This document shows, piece by piece, positions 23,556 to 31,807 of a stretch of 64,000 nt of DNA. The position numbers were made by a program, and so were the translations under genes. Below the pieces are notes generated by a model. The model searched no databases. It was not told the origin of the DNA and saw only the letters and a program-made list of their open reading frames with translations. Position 1 is the first letter of the stretch, and each line of letters starts with the position of its first letter. Source of the DNA: Streptomyces melanogenes (lineage in GTDB: Bacteria > Actinomycetota > Actinomycetes > Streptomycetales > Streptomycetaceae); contig NZ_BMTS01000012.1 of NCBI RefSeq assembly GCF_014649795.1, positions 186,001-250,000 of the forward strand. Direction: 5' to 3'.

Positions 23556-25345
23556 GCCATGCCTCCGTCGTGCGTGTGCGGGGGCTGGACGCCGCCCGCG
23601 CCGGGCCCTGCCTGATGCGGAATGCGGGCCGCTTCCTCGCCGGTCCCGGCCGCCGGGTGCCCGGACGCCTCGTGCGCGGCGGCCGTCTGCGCCTCGCGCC
23701 CGGCCACCACGTCGCGTACGGCGTCGAGCACGCCCCGGTAGCCGGAGCAGCGGCAGAGGTTGCCGCAGAGCGCCTGCCGGGTCTCCAGCTCGGTCGGCGC
23801 GTGGTTGCCTTCGAGCAGGTCGTGGACGGTCATGGCCATGCCCGGGATGCAGAAGCCGCACTGCACGGCCCCGCACTCGGCGAGCGCGCGCTGCACGTCG
23901 GAGGGCTCGCCGTCGACCGCGAGGCCCTCGACCGTACGCACCTCGGAGCCGGCGGTGGTGGCGGCGGGCACCAGGCAGGAGGCGACCAGACGGCCGTCGA
24001 CCTGCACGTTGCACGCGCCGCACTCGCCCTGCGAGCAGCCGTCCTTGGCCCCGGCGAGACCGAGCCGCTCGCGCAGCACGTAGAGCAGCGACTCGCCGAC
24101 CCACGCCTCGGTGACGGGCCGGTCGGTGCCGTTGACGCGCAGGACGTAGGAGGCACGCGGGTGCTCCAGGTCGGCGGCGGGCGGCAGCACCGGCTCCGGC
24201 TCGGGGACGGGGAGCGGGGTGGGGATGGCTTCGGGCTCGGGCTCCGGGACGGGCTCGGGGTCCGGTGCCGATTCCTGTACGGGTACGGGTTCCGGGGCGG
24301 GCTCGGGCTCCGGGAGCGGCTGGGCCTGCGCCGCGTGGACGGGCTCCGGCTCGGGCTCGGGCAGCGGCTCTGCGGCGGATGCCTGAGCGGCGGCCTCGTC
24401 CGGGCCCGGCAGCTCCTCGTCGGCCGTGTCCGCGTCCGCCTCGGCGCGTACCTCCTCGCGCGGCTCCTGCGGCGCTTCCTCCCGTACCTCCGTCGCCAGC
24501 GCGGCCGACCAGGGCGCGGGCGCGCCGCCGGGCAGGGTCGCGCCGGGGCCGGGCGGGTTCCAGGACAGGACCGGCTCCGGGCGTACGGGCGCGGGGGCCG
24601 GGAAGTCCACGGGCGCCGGGGCGTCCGCCGGGGCGGCGAACTCGGCGGGCGCGGAGAGGTCCAGGGACGCCTGGTGGTGGGCTTCCGCGGTCGCCTGGTG
24701 CACCTGGTGCGCCTGCGCGGCGAAGTCCTCCACGCGCGCGTCGGCGACCTCCGGCTCCACGGCGGGTTCGGGCAGCGGCTGCTCCGTCGCCCAGGGCGCG
24801 GCCGCGCCGCCGGGCAGGGTCGCCGGAGGCGTCGTCCCCCACTGCTCGATGAGGGAGGACGTACTGAATTCGCCCGATTCGTCCGGCAGTTCGCCGTCGG
24901 CGACCGGGATCGTCCACTGGCCGGTCAGCGCGGAGTCGTCCGAGAAGTTCCACTGACCGGTGGCGTGCCGGTCCTGCAGCGGGTCGGCCAACGGGTCCGG
25001 CTCGGACTGCGGGGGCGCGGGCACGGCGGACGCGTCGGGCCACTGCACCGACCGCACCTGGCTCTCGCCCCGGTCCGCCTCGGGCAGCGGGCCCGGGATC
25101 GTCCAGGAACCGGTCGCGGCCGGGTCGGTCGCGGCGGCGGGCGTCAACGGCACGATCATCGGCGGCACATAGCCGTGCCCCGGCGCGGCCAGCGGGTCGC
25201 CGCCGAGCAGCGCGTCCAGGTCCGCGGGCAGCTGGACGAAGGCGGTCGCGCCGTCGTCGTACTCGCCGCCCTGCGGGACCGGCTGCCAGCCGCCCGTCCC
25301 GCGCGCGCGGTTGTCGCCGTATCCGGCGTCGTGGTTGTCGCTCAC
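23552..25345 (-). CDS. 2Fe-2S subunit of the molybdenum hydroxylase with a long disordered N-terminus
   Basis: A 597-aa protein from GTG 25345, overlapping the FAD-subunit stop. Its last ~180 residues are the normal electron-transfer subunit. That part has a plant-type cluster CSQGECGACNVQVDG with a later Cys (ASCLVPA), and a second cluster CGAVQCGFCIPGM with CGNLCRCSGY. The first ~400 residues are an acidic, proline-rich extension not usual for this family. It carries repeated W-motifs: TGSWTIPGP, TGQWNFSDD, TGQWTIPV and ATLPGGAxAPW (twice). It ends in a long PEPEPEP run. The extension may dock the enzyme or be a tether. The GTGA overlaps on both sides argue that it is truly translated. Confidence 0.9.
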   Translation of the reverse strand: MSDNHDAGYGDNRARGTGGWQPVPQGGEYDDGATAFVQLPADLDALLGGDPLAAPGHGYVPPMIVPLTPAAATDPAATGSWTIPGPLPEADRGESQVRSVQWPDASAVPAPPQSEPDPLADPLQDRHATGQWNFSDDSALTGQWTIPVADGELPDESGEFSTSSLIEQWGTTPPATLPGGAAAPWATEQPLPEPAVEPEVADARVEDFAAQAHQVHQATAEAHHQASLDLSAPAEFAAPADAPAPVDFPAPAPVRPEPVLSWNPPGPGATLPGGAPAPWSAALATEVREEAPQEPREEVRAEADADTADEELPGPDEAAAQASAAEPLPEPEPEPVHAAQAQPLPEPEPAPEPVPVQESAPDPEPVPEPEPEAIPTPLPVPEPEPVLPPAADLEHPRASYVLRVNGTDRPVTEAWVGESLLYVLRERLGLAGAKDGCSQGECGACNVQVDGRLVASCLVPAATTAGSEVRTVEGLAVDGEPSDVQRALAECGAVQCGFCIPGMAMTVHDLLEGNHAPTELETRQALCGNLCRCSGYRGVLDAVRDVVAGREAQTAAAHEASGHPAAGTGEEAARIPHQAGPGAGGVQPPHTHDGGMA

Positions 25346-26241
25346 GACAGCGCCCTCCCCAGTGCTCGTCGGGCCAGCGCGGCGACCGTGCGCCGCAGGT
25401 GCAGTACGGCGGGCGACAGCGCGGGGGGCTCCGTGCCGTCGGCCGCGGGTACCGGGTCCGGGATGCAGGCGGCGGCCACGTACTCGCCGAAGGCGTTGAG
25501 CGCCTCCGGGGCCAGCGCCGCCCGCTCGCCGTCCCAGTCGATCAGGGAGGCGATCCAGCGCTCGGCCTCCAGCGGCCGCAGCGGCATCGGCGCGATCGCG
25601 CCCACCGCGCAGCGCACCCCGCGCCGGGCCGGGTCCAGGACGACGGCGACCGAGGCGGTGGCGCGGCCGGGGCCGGTGCGGCCGGTCGCCTTGAGGAAGA
25701 CCTGGGGGGCGTGCAGCAGCGGCACGCGGACGTGGCCGATCAGCTCGGCGGGGGCCAGCAGCTCGCGCCCGGCCAGCAGGTGCGAGACCGGGATCTCCCG
25801 GCGCGCGCCCTCGGGACCGGCGATGACCAGGGTGGCTTCGAGCGCGGCGAGCACCGGCAGCGCGTCGCCGGTGGGCGCGGCCGAGGCGATGTTGCCGCCG
25901 AGGGTGCCCGCGTTGCGGATCTGCGGGGGGCCGGCGGCGCGCGCGGCCGCCGCGAGCGCCGGGATGAGCGCCGCGAAGTCCGGGCGCCCCATCCGCGCGT
26001 GTGTGAGCCCCGCGCCGAGGAGTGCGTGGCCGTCCTGGTACTGCCAGCCGCGGATCTCGTTGATCCGGCCGAGTCCGACGAGGCCCGCCGGGCGCAGCAG
26101 GCCCCGGTTCACCGCCGCCATCAGATCGGTGCCGCCCGCGACGGGCACGGCGGCGGGCATGGCGGCGAGCGCCGCCACGGCCTCGTCGAGCGAGGCCGGC
26201 AGTGTCACCGACTGCGCCGCCTGCGGTGCGTGCGTGGTCAA
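25342..26241 (-). CDS. FAD-binding subunit of the molybdenum hydroxylase
   Basis: A 299-aa flavoprotein subunit. The FAD-binding PCMH-type domain shows AVPVAGGTDLMAAVN and AARAAGPPQIRNAGTLGGNIASAAPTGDALPVL. The C-terminal domain carries GRATASVAVVLD. It passes electrons from the 2Fe-2S subunit to NAD+ or a quinone. I choose TTG 26241 (LTTHAPQAAQS), 8 nt after GGAAGGGG; the frame upstream to 26352 has no ribosome site. It is the first gene of the three-subunit operon, its stop overlapping the next start (GTGA at 25342-25345). It is preceded by a 280-bp promoter region. Confidence 0.92.
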   Translation of the reverse strand: MTTHAPQAAQSVTLPASLDEAVAALAAMPAAVPVAGGTDLMAAVNRGLLRPAGLVGLGRINEIRGWQYQDGHALLGAGLTHARMGRPDFAALIPALAAAARAAGPPQIRNAGTLGGNIASAAPTGDALPVLAALEATLVIAGPEGARREIPVSHLLAGRELLAPAELIGHVRVPLLHAPQVFLKATGRTGPGRATASVAVVLDPARRGVRCAVGAIAPMPLRPLEAERWIASLIDWDGERAALAPEALNAFGEYVAAACIPDPVPAADGTEPPALSPAVLHLRRTVAALARRALGRALS

Positions 26242-26522
26242 CCCAGCTGCCCCTTCCCGGTGTCCCGGCCGTCCCGACTGTCCCGCCAGTGTGTGGCTGT
26301 GCGTGGCCGTACCGTACGTGCTCACAGCCCGGACGTGGCAACTCTGGCACATCTTCCGAGCCGCCCGACGCGAGGGTCCGCGAAGGACAGATCCGTCCCC
26401 GACCAGGGGAATGGTCCGGATTCACAGCTGTTGTACGACTTATCCGCGCGGGGGCTGGGCGGGACGGCCACCGATCACCGTTCCAGGGTCCCGGGCCGCG
26501 GGACCCCGTCTTGCGCCCCGGC

Positions 26523-28148
26523 TCACACGTTTGGGGGCGACCCGTCGATCGGGCGTCCGAGCACTCCCGGGCGCTTTTGCCAGGGCAACGGGCCGCCGGG
26601 AGGCCGGTAAGCGACGCCGAGGGCGTCAAGTCGGGGGTAGTGCGAGCGCATTCGCCGCTCGAAATCGGCGAAGTCGCGCGCGGCGGGGGCGGGCAGCGCC
26701 GACCACGCCACCTCCGCGAACGCCGCGAGCCGGGGGAACACCTGGTAGTCCACGCGCCCCTGGTCCTGCATCACCTCGGTCCAGACATTGGCCTGAGTGC
26801 CCAGCACGTGCCGCGCCTCGGCCTCGGTCAGCTGGGGCGGCACGGGCTCGAAGCGGTACACGTCCTCAAGCGTCCGTACGTATCCGATGGGCATCGGCTC
26901 GTCCGGCCCGGGCGCCTGCCGGTGGTCCAAGTAGACCTGCTGCTCGGGGCACATGACGACGTCGTGGCCCGCCCGCGCGGCCTCGATGCCGCCCGCGTAG
27001 CCGCGCCAGGAGGAGACGGCCGCGCCGGGCGCGAGCCCGCCCTCCAGGATCTCGTCCCAGCCGATGGCCCGGCGGCCCCGGTCGGCCAGCCAGCGGTCGA
27101 AGTGCCGGATGAACCACGACTGGAGCCCGTCCTCGTCGGCAAGGCCCAGTTCCTTGATACGGGCCTGGGCGGCCGGGGACGCCTTCCACTGGTCCTTGGG
27201 GCACTCGTCGCCGCCGATGTGGACGAACGGGGACGTCTCGGCGGGGAAGAGTGCGAGGACCTCCTCCAGCACTCCCTCGTAGAAGCGGAGGGTGTTGTCA
27301 GTGGGGGCGAGTACGTTCGGATTGACGCCCCAGGTGTCCCAGACGGAGAGGCGGGTCGTGTCGATGACGTCGGTGTTGCCCAGTTCCGGGTATGCGGCGA
27401 TGGCCGCCTGCGAGTGGCCCGGGATGTCGATTTCCGGAACCACGGAGATATGCCGCTCGGCGGCGTACGCGACGATCTCGCGGATGTCGTCCTGGGTGTA
27501 GAAACCGCCGTGCGGCTTCTCGTCCCACAACTCCGAGGCGCGGTGGCCGTACTTGGTCCGCGCGCGCCAGGCGCCGACCTCCGTCAGCCGCGGGAAGCGC
27601 TTGATCTCGACGCGCCAGCCCTGGTCGTCGGTGAGGTGGAAGTGGAAGACGTTCAGCTTGTGCGCGGCGAGCAGGTCGAGGTAGCGCAGCACCCCGTCCT
27701 TGGGCATGAAGTGGCGTGAAACGTCCAGCATCAGACCGCGCCAGGCGAACCGGGGAGCGTCCTCGACGACTTGCCGCGTGAGGCCGCGCCGGGCGCCGGG
27801 GTCGGCGCACGCCTTGCGGTACGCGTCGGGGCCGAGCAGCTGACGCAGCGTCTGCGCGCCCCAGAAGACGCCCGCGGCGCTGCCGCCGACGATCTCGACG
27901 CGCTGGGTGACGGTGAGGCGGTACGCCTCGGGTTCGAGGGTGGGGTCGATACGCAGGTCGATGGCGCCCGGGGTGCCCGCCTCGCCCGGCGGCATCGGGC
28001 GCCCCAGGGCGACGCCGACGGTGTTCCGCAGCCAGCGGGCGACGGTTTCGGTGCCGGGTCCGGCGACGAGCGCGGTCGCCTCTCCGAGGACGAAGGCGCC
28101 CTCCCCGTGCTCCACGGAGCGGGGCGCCGGAACGAGGTCCATAGCCAT
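26523..28148 (-). CDS. Beta-N-acetylhexosaminidase (GH20)
   Basis: A 541-aa glycoside hydrolase family 20 enzyme. Domain 2 (residues 1-135, LVPAPRSVEHGEGAFVL ... AAGVFWGAQTLRQLL) precedes the TIM barrel (about 136-500). The catalytic pair D314-E315 is in HIGGDECPKDQW, using substrate-assisted catalysis on terminal GlcNAc. Other conserved blocks are RGLMLDVSRHF, LNVFHFHLTDDQGWR and EIDIPGHSQAA. No signal peptide is seen, so it acts in the cytoplasm, probably on imported chitobiose or muropeptides. ATG 28148 (MAMDLVPAP) is the likeliest of two close ATGs; the ribosome site is weak. It is not in an operon. Confidence 0.95.
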   Translation of the reverse strand: MAMDLVPAPRSVEHGEGAFVLGEATALVAGPGTETVARWLRNTVGVALGRPMPPGEAGTPGAIDLRIDPTLEPEAYRLTVTQRVEIVGGSAAGVFWGAQTLRQLLGPDAYRKACADPGARRGLTRQVVEDAPRFAWRGLMLDVSRHFMPKDGVLRYLDLLAAHKLNVFHFHLTDDQGWRVEIKRFPRLTEVGAWRARTKYGHRASELWDEKPHGGFYTQDDIREIVAYAAERHISVVPEIDIPGHSQAAIAAYPELGNTDVIDTTRLSVWDTWGVNPNVLAPTDNTLRFYEGVLEEVLALFPAETSPFVHIGGDECPKDQWKASPAAQARIKELGLADEDGLQSWFIRHFDRWLADRGRRAIGWDEILEGGLAPGAAVSSWRGYAGGIEAARAGHDVVMCPEQQVYLDHRQAPGPDEPMPIGYVRTLEDVYRFEPVPPQLTEAEARHVLGTQANVWTEVMQDQGRVDYQVFPRLAAFAEVAWSALPAPAARDFADFERRMRSHYPRLDALGVAYRPPGGPLPWQKRPGVLGRPIDGSPPNV

Positions 28149-28177
28149 GGGGGACACGGTATCCCCGGTAGTACGTC

Positions 28178-28318
28178 GTCTGCGGGCCGTCCCCAACTGG
28201 TCGCGCAGTTCCCCGCGCCCCTAAAAGCGCCCCTGCGGGGCGCCCCTGTAGGGGCGCGGGGCTGTGACATTTGCGGCTCCGCCGCGTGGGCGCGACCAGC
28301 CCAGCACGGTCCGCAGAC
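28178..28318. repeat. Dispersed long inverted repeat, copy 4
   Basis: GTCTGCGGGCCGTCCCCAAC...CGCAGTTCCCCGCGCCCCT forms the left arm. The right arm is shortened and interrupted by GTGACATTTGCGGCTCCGC before CCGCAGAC. It lies between the GH20 gene start and the DUF3039 gene end. Several GGGGCGCCCCTGTAGGGGCGC sub-palindromes lie in the middle. Confidence 0.8.
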
Positions 28319-28350
28319 GGACACCGGGCCAAGAAGGGGCTCGGCCGGAC

Positions 28351-28638
28351 CTACTTCTTGTCCTTGCCGCCCTTGTCCTTGTCCCCGCCCGCGCCCATGG
28401 ACTCGTAGATCTCCTTGCACATCGGGCAGACCGGGTACTTCTTCGGGTCGCGGCCCGGCACCCAGACCTTGCCGCAGAGCGCGACGACGGGGGTCCCGTC
28501 GAGCGCGCTCGCCATGATCTTGTCCTTCTGGACGTAGTGGGCGAAGCGCTCGTGGTCGCCGTCGCCGTTCGACACCTGCGGCGTCGGCTCTACGAGGGTC
28601 CCCGTACCTGCCCCGCGCTCGGGCTCAAGAGTGCTCAT
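28351..28638 (-). CDS. DUF3039 family small zinc-binding protein
   Basis: A 95-aa protein from ATG 28638. A conserved core (ERFAHYVQKDKIMASALDGTPVVALCGKVWVPGRDP) is followed by YPVCPMCKEIYESM. The cysteines of ALCG and CPMC can form a zinc knuckle. The last 15 residues are a lysine/glycine-rich tail (GGDKDKGGKDKK). This small protein is conserved in actinobacteria, beside yqgE and murA in the region I recognise, but its role is unknown. It lies 30 bp after the YqgE-like gene. Confidence 0.9.
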   Translation of the reverse strand: MSTLEPERGAGTGTLVEPTPQVSNGDGDHERFAHYVQKDKIMASALDGTPVVALCGKVWVPGRDPKKYPVCPMCKEIYESMGAGGDKDKGGKDKK

Positions 28639-28668
28639 AAGTTCCTAGCGTACTGAAGCGCGGCGGCA

Positions 28669-29229
28669 TCAGTTCAGCGAAGGGTCGTCCGGGTACGTCG
28701 CCACCATCGCCAGTTCGCTGCGCTGGCGGCGCAGCACCGCCCGCCACAGGGACTCCGGCTCCGGGGACGAGACGTCGCCCGGCTCGGACTCCACCACGTA
28801 CCAGGCCCCGTCGCTCAGCTCGTCCTCCAGCTGGCCCGGGCCCCAGCCCGAGTACCCGGCGAAGATCCGCAACGAGCCCAGGGCGGCGGCGAGCAGCTCC
28901 GGGGGCGCCTCCAGGTCGACGAGGCCGATCGCCCCGTACACCCGGCGCCAGCCGAGGGGGCCCTCGTCGCCGGGGATGACGGCGACGCCGAGTGCGGAGT
29001 CCAGGGAGACCGGGCCGCCCTGGAAGACCACCCCGGGCTCACCGGCCAGGGACGCCCACGGCTCCAGGATGTCGCCGACGCCCACCGGGGTCGGACGGTT
29101 GAGGACGACACCGAGCGAGCCCTCCTCGTCGTGGTCGAGGAGCAGCACCACCGCGCGGTCGAAGTTCGGATCCGCGAGGGCGGGGGTGGCGACGAGCAGC
29201 CGCCCTGTGAGCGAGGACACCTCGGTCAT
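28669..29229 (-). CDS. YqgE/AlgH family protein
   Basis: A 186-aa DUF179 protein. The conserved N-terminus (SLTGRLLVATPALADPNFDRAVVLLLDHDEEGSLGVVLNRP) and the central GGPV block (VVFQGGPVSLDS) with FAGYSGWGPGQLEDEL are all present. No enzymatic role is established for the family; a transcription-related role (AlgH) has been proposed. ATG 29229 (MTEVSSLTG) is chosen because family similarity begins there and the longer upstream frame has no support. It is divergent from murA across 242 bp. Confidence 0.94.
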   Translation of the reverse strand: MTEVSSLTGRLLVATPALADPNFDRAVVLLLDHDEEGSLGVVLNRPTPVGVGDILEPWASLAGEPGVVFQGGPVSLDSALGVAVIPGDEGPLGWRRVYGAIGLVDLEAPPELLAAALGSLRIFAGYSGWGPGQLEDELSDGAWYVVESEPGDVSSPEPESLWRAVLRRQRSELAMVATYPDDPSLN

Positions 29230-29471
29230 GCGGACATGATCCCGCATCTTCGGCTCCGAGGGGGAGCGCACGGCAGCAATGGGGCGCACCGGCTTCGCGC
29301 CACGGCTCGGCACCGGGCCCGGTGGTGACCCTCCGCCGAACTCACCTCAGCGGAGCGTGTTGTGGCGAATTCATTACGGTTGCGAACCCCCCTTGGCCTT
29401 ACAGGACATGGGTAGAAGCCCCTTACCCTTTTCTCTGGCCCCCTGCCCGACGATTCCGGAACGCGAGATTC

Positions 29472-30812
29472 ATGACCGGCACAGACGATGTACTGCTTGT
29501 CCACGGCGGAACCCCGCTGGAGGGCGAGATCCGCGTCCGCGGCGCGAAGAACCTCGTGCCGAAGGCGATGGTCGCCGCCCTCCTCGGCAGCGGTCCGAGC
29601 CGGCTGCGCAATGTGCCCGACATCCGCGACGTGCGGGTCGTACGCGGTCTGCTGCAGCTGCACGGGGTGACGGTCCGCCCCGGCGAGGAGCCCGGCGAGC
29701 TGATCCTCGACCCGTCGCATGTCGAAAGCGCGAACGTCGCCGACATCGACGCGCACGCGGGTTCGTCGCGCATCCCGATCCTGCTCTGCGGCCCCCTGCT
29801 GCACCGCCTCGGCCACGCCTTCATCCCGGGCCTGGGCGGCTGCGACATCGGCGGCCGGCCGATCGACTTCCACTTCGAGGTGCTGCGGCAGTTCGGCGCG
29901 ACCATCGAGAAGCGCGACGACGGCCAGTACCTGGAGGCCCCGCAGCGGCTGCGCGGCACCAAGATCCGGCTGCCGTACCCGTCGGTGGGCGCGACCGAGC
30001 AGGTCCTGCTGACGGCCGTACTGGCCGAGGGTGTGACCGAGCTCTCCAACGCGGCCGTGGAGCCCGAGATCGAGGACCTCATCTGCGTACTGCAGAAGAT
30101 GGGCGCGATCATCGCCATGGACACCGACCGGACGATCCGGATCACCGGTGTCGACAAGCTCGGCGGGTACACCCACCGCGCCCTCTCGGACCGGCTGGAG
30201 GCCGCCTCCTGGGCGTCCGCCGCGCTGGCGACCGAGGGCAACATCTACGTCCGCGGCGCGCAGCAGCGGTCGATGATGACCTTCCTGAACACGTACCGGA
30301 AGGTCGGCGGCGCCTTCGAGATCGACGACGAGGGCATCCGCTTCTGGCACCCCGGCGGCTCGCTCAAGTCCATCGCCCTCGAGACGGACGTGCACCCCGG
30401 CTTCCAGACCGACTGGCAGCAGCCGCTGGTCGTGGCGCTGACGCAGGCCACGGGGCTGTCGATCGTCCACGAGACGGTGTACGAGTCGCGGCTCGGCTTC
30501 ACGTCGGCGCTCAACCAGATGGGTGCGCACATCCAGCTGTACCGGGAGTGCCTGGGTGGCTCGGACTGCCGGTTCGGGCAGCGGAACTTCCTGCACTCCG
30601 CGGTGGTGAGCGGGCCCACGAAGCTCCAGGGCGCGGATCTGGTGATTCCGGACCTGCGGGGTGGGTTCTCGTACCTGATCGCGGCGCTGGCCGCGCAGGG
30701 GACGTCCCGGGTGCACGGGATCGACCTGATCAACCGGGGGTACGAGAACTTCATGGAGAAGCTGGTGGAGCTGGGGGCGAAGGTGGAGCTGCCGAACGGC
30801 GCGCTGAGCTGA
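29472..30812 (+). CDS. murA: UDP-N-acetylglucosamine 1-carboxyvinyltransferase
   Basis: A 446-aa enzyme of the EPSP synthase fold. It transfers enolpyruvate from PEP to UDP-GlcNAc, the first committed step of peptidoglycan synthesis. The N-terminal substrate-binding K26-N27 pair (RVRGAKNLVPKAMV) and the catalytic loop cysteine C124 (GLGGCDIGGRPIDFH) are visible. Many actinobacteria, such as Mycobacterium, have Asp in that position and are fosfomycin-resistant; this copy keeps Cys. ATG 29472 follows an about 240-bp divergent promoter region shared with yqgE. Streptomyces usually carry a second murA elsewhere, so this may be one of two paralogues. Confidence 0.96.
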   Translation: MTGTDDVLLVHGGTPLEGEIRVRGAKNLVPKAMVAALLGSGPSRLRNVPDIRDVRVVRGLLQLHGVTVRPGEEPGELILDPSHVESANVADIDAHAGSSRIPILLCGPLLHRLGHAFIPGLGGCDIGGRPIDFHFEVLRQFGATIEKRDDGQYLEAPQRLRGTKIRLPYPSVGATEQVLLTAVLAEGVTELSNAAVEPEIEDLICVLQKMGAIIAMDTDRTIRITGVDKLGGYTHRALSDRLEAASWASAALATEGNIYVRGAQQRSMMTFLNTYRKVGGAFEIDDEGIRFWHPGGSLKSIALETDVHPGFQTDWQQPLVVALTQATGLSIVHETVYESRLGFTSALNQMGAHIQLYRECLGGSDCRFGQRNFLHSAVVSGPTKLQGADLVIPDLRGGFSYLIAALAAQGTSRVHGIDLINRGYENFMEKLVELGAKVELPNGALS

Positions 30813-30945
30813 CCCGGGGGTTGGCCCCCACCCCGCCCCTTCCCTGAACCCTCCGGGGGTGGGAGGGGGCGGAGGTGTTTTCCCGGGGGCTATGCCCCCG
30901 GACCCCCCAGGGCGGGGCCTGCGGCCCCTGCACCCCGCCTCTTTC

Positions 30946-31062
30946 GTCTGCGGACCGTGGGTGGCTGGTCGCGCAGTTCCCCGCGCCCCCAAATGCGCCC
31001 CTGCGGGGCGCCCCTGTAGGGGCGCGGGGAACTGCGCGACCAGTTGGGGACGGTCCGCAGAC
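30946..31062. repeat. Dispersed long inverted repeat, copy 5
   Basis: This is the most regular copy. GTCTGCGGACCGTGG...CGCAGTTCCCCGCGCCCC is mirrored by GGGGCGCGGGGAACTGCGCG...GGTCCGCAGAC, around a nested GCGCCCCTGCGGGGCGCCCC core. Transcribed from murA, it would form a long hairpin upstream of the terminator. Confidence 0.88.
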
Positions 31063-31083
31063 GAACACCTGGCCGCGTAAGCC

Positions 31084-31123
31084 AAAGGGTGGCCACCCCC
31101 CTCCACGGGGGTGGCCACCCTTT
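31084..31123. terminator. Bidirectional terminator between murA and hupA
   Basis: A perfect 17-bp stem, AAAGGGTGGCCACCCCC at 31084-31100 with GGGGGTGGCCACCCTTT at 31107-31123, and a 6-nt loop. It is followed by TTTGTCTTTT on the plus strand. It lies between convergent murA and hupA and fits a terminator for both. Confidence 0.9.
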
Positions 31124-31155
31124 GTCTTTTAGCTAAGCGGCCTGCAAAGGGGCGC

Positions 31156-31437
31156 TTACTTGCCCTTCGCGGCTTCCTTGAGCTTCGAGCCCGCGGAGAC
31201 CTTCACGCTGAAACCGGCCGGGATGTCGATCGGGTCGCCGGTCTGCGGGTTGCGAGCGGTACGAGCGGCACGGTGGGTGCGCTCGAAGGTCAGGAAGCCG
31301 GGGATGGTGACCTTCTCGTCGCCCTTGGCGACGACCTCGCCGACCGTCTCGGCGAGAGCGGCCAGAACGGCGTCGGCGTCCTTGCGGGTCACCTCGGCGC
31401 GGTCGGCCAGCGCGGCCACCAGCTCACTGCGGTTCAT
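31156..31437 (-). CDS. hupA: DNA-binding protein HU
   Basis: A 93-aa histone-like HU. It contains the family core (MNRSELVAALADRAEVTRKDADAVLAAL, VTIPGFLTFERTHRAARTARNPQTGDPIDIPAG) with the DNA-bending proline arm. It has no long lysine-rich C-terminal tail, so it is the vegetative HupA type and not the sporulation HupS type. It starts at ATG 31437 with a GGGAG ribosome site. Its 3' end abuts the shared terminator with murA. Bends and compacts the nucleoid. Confidence 0.97.
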   Translation of the reverse strand: MNRSELVAALADRAEVTRKDADAVLAALAETVGEVVAKGDEKVTIPGFLTFERTHRAARTARNPQTGDPIDIPAGFSVKVSAGSKLKEAAKGK

Positions 31438-31807
31438 GTTCTTACTCCCGTGTTCTTCTTGCCTGTGGGGCGTGCCACGCGGCGGAAGCCGCATGTTGGG
31501 TACAGCGAAGCCGATGCTGCCAGGGCCCTCGGACAGTCCCCGGACCCGGGTCCGTGTCGGACCCTCGCGCCCGGTTACGCATCCTGCCCCCACCTGTGGC
31601 GGGAAAGCCAATCCGGCACCCTCCGGAGTCACACGAAAAGCGCCACAGCCCCGTCGTGGTGACGCTCCGTCGACTCCCTGGAGACTCGCTGGAACCGCCG
31701 GGGCGGATGCGGGTGCCGCCACCCTACGGGCGGCCCCACAGCCCCGCATCCCGCGACGCGCCGGGCGCCGGGCGGACGTGGGGCCGGTCACAGCCCCGTA
31801 CGACCCC
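31438..31807. other. Intergenic region upstream of hupA
   Basis: This 370-bp region contains the hupA promoter and leader (roughly 31440-31560) and the 3' flank of the malic enzyme gene. I see no tRNA, strong hairpin or clear promoter hexamers. Open plus-strand frames here have no ribosome site or similarity. Confidence 0.5.

Larger units (their letters stand above)
30813..31155. other. GC-rich intergenic region with repeat and terminator
   Basis: Downstream of murA a G/C-tract-rich stretch (30813-30945) precedes copy 5 of the dispersed inverted repeat (30946-31062). The shared murA/hupA terminator follows at 31084-31123. The segment CCCACCCCGCCCCTTCCC...CCCTCCGGGGGTGGG also has a relative near 11797-12056. 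No gene is supported. Confidence 0.6.

Noticed and set aside
21222..25043. A single 1273-aa protein joining Fe-S-region sequence to the Mo subunit
   Set aside because: The first ~490 residues of that frame are out-of-frame reading of the Fe-S gene. The true start is GTG 23555, coupled by GTGA.
23570..26956. 1128-aa plus-strand open frame opposite the molybdenum hydroxylase operon
   Set aside because: The translation is Arg/Gly/Val-rich shadow sequence. The real genes are on the minus strand with Fe-S, FAD and Mo-cofactor motifs.
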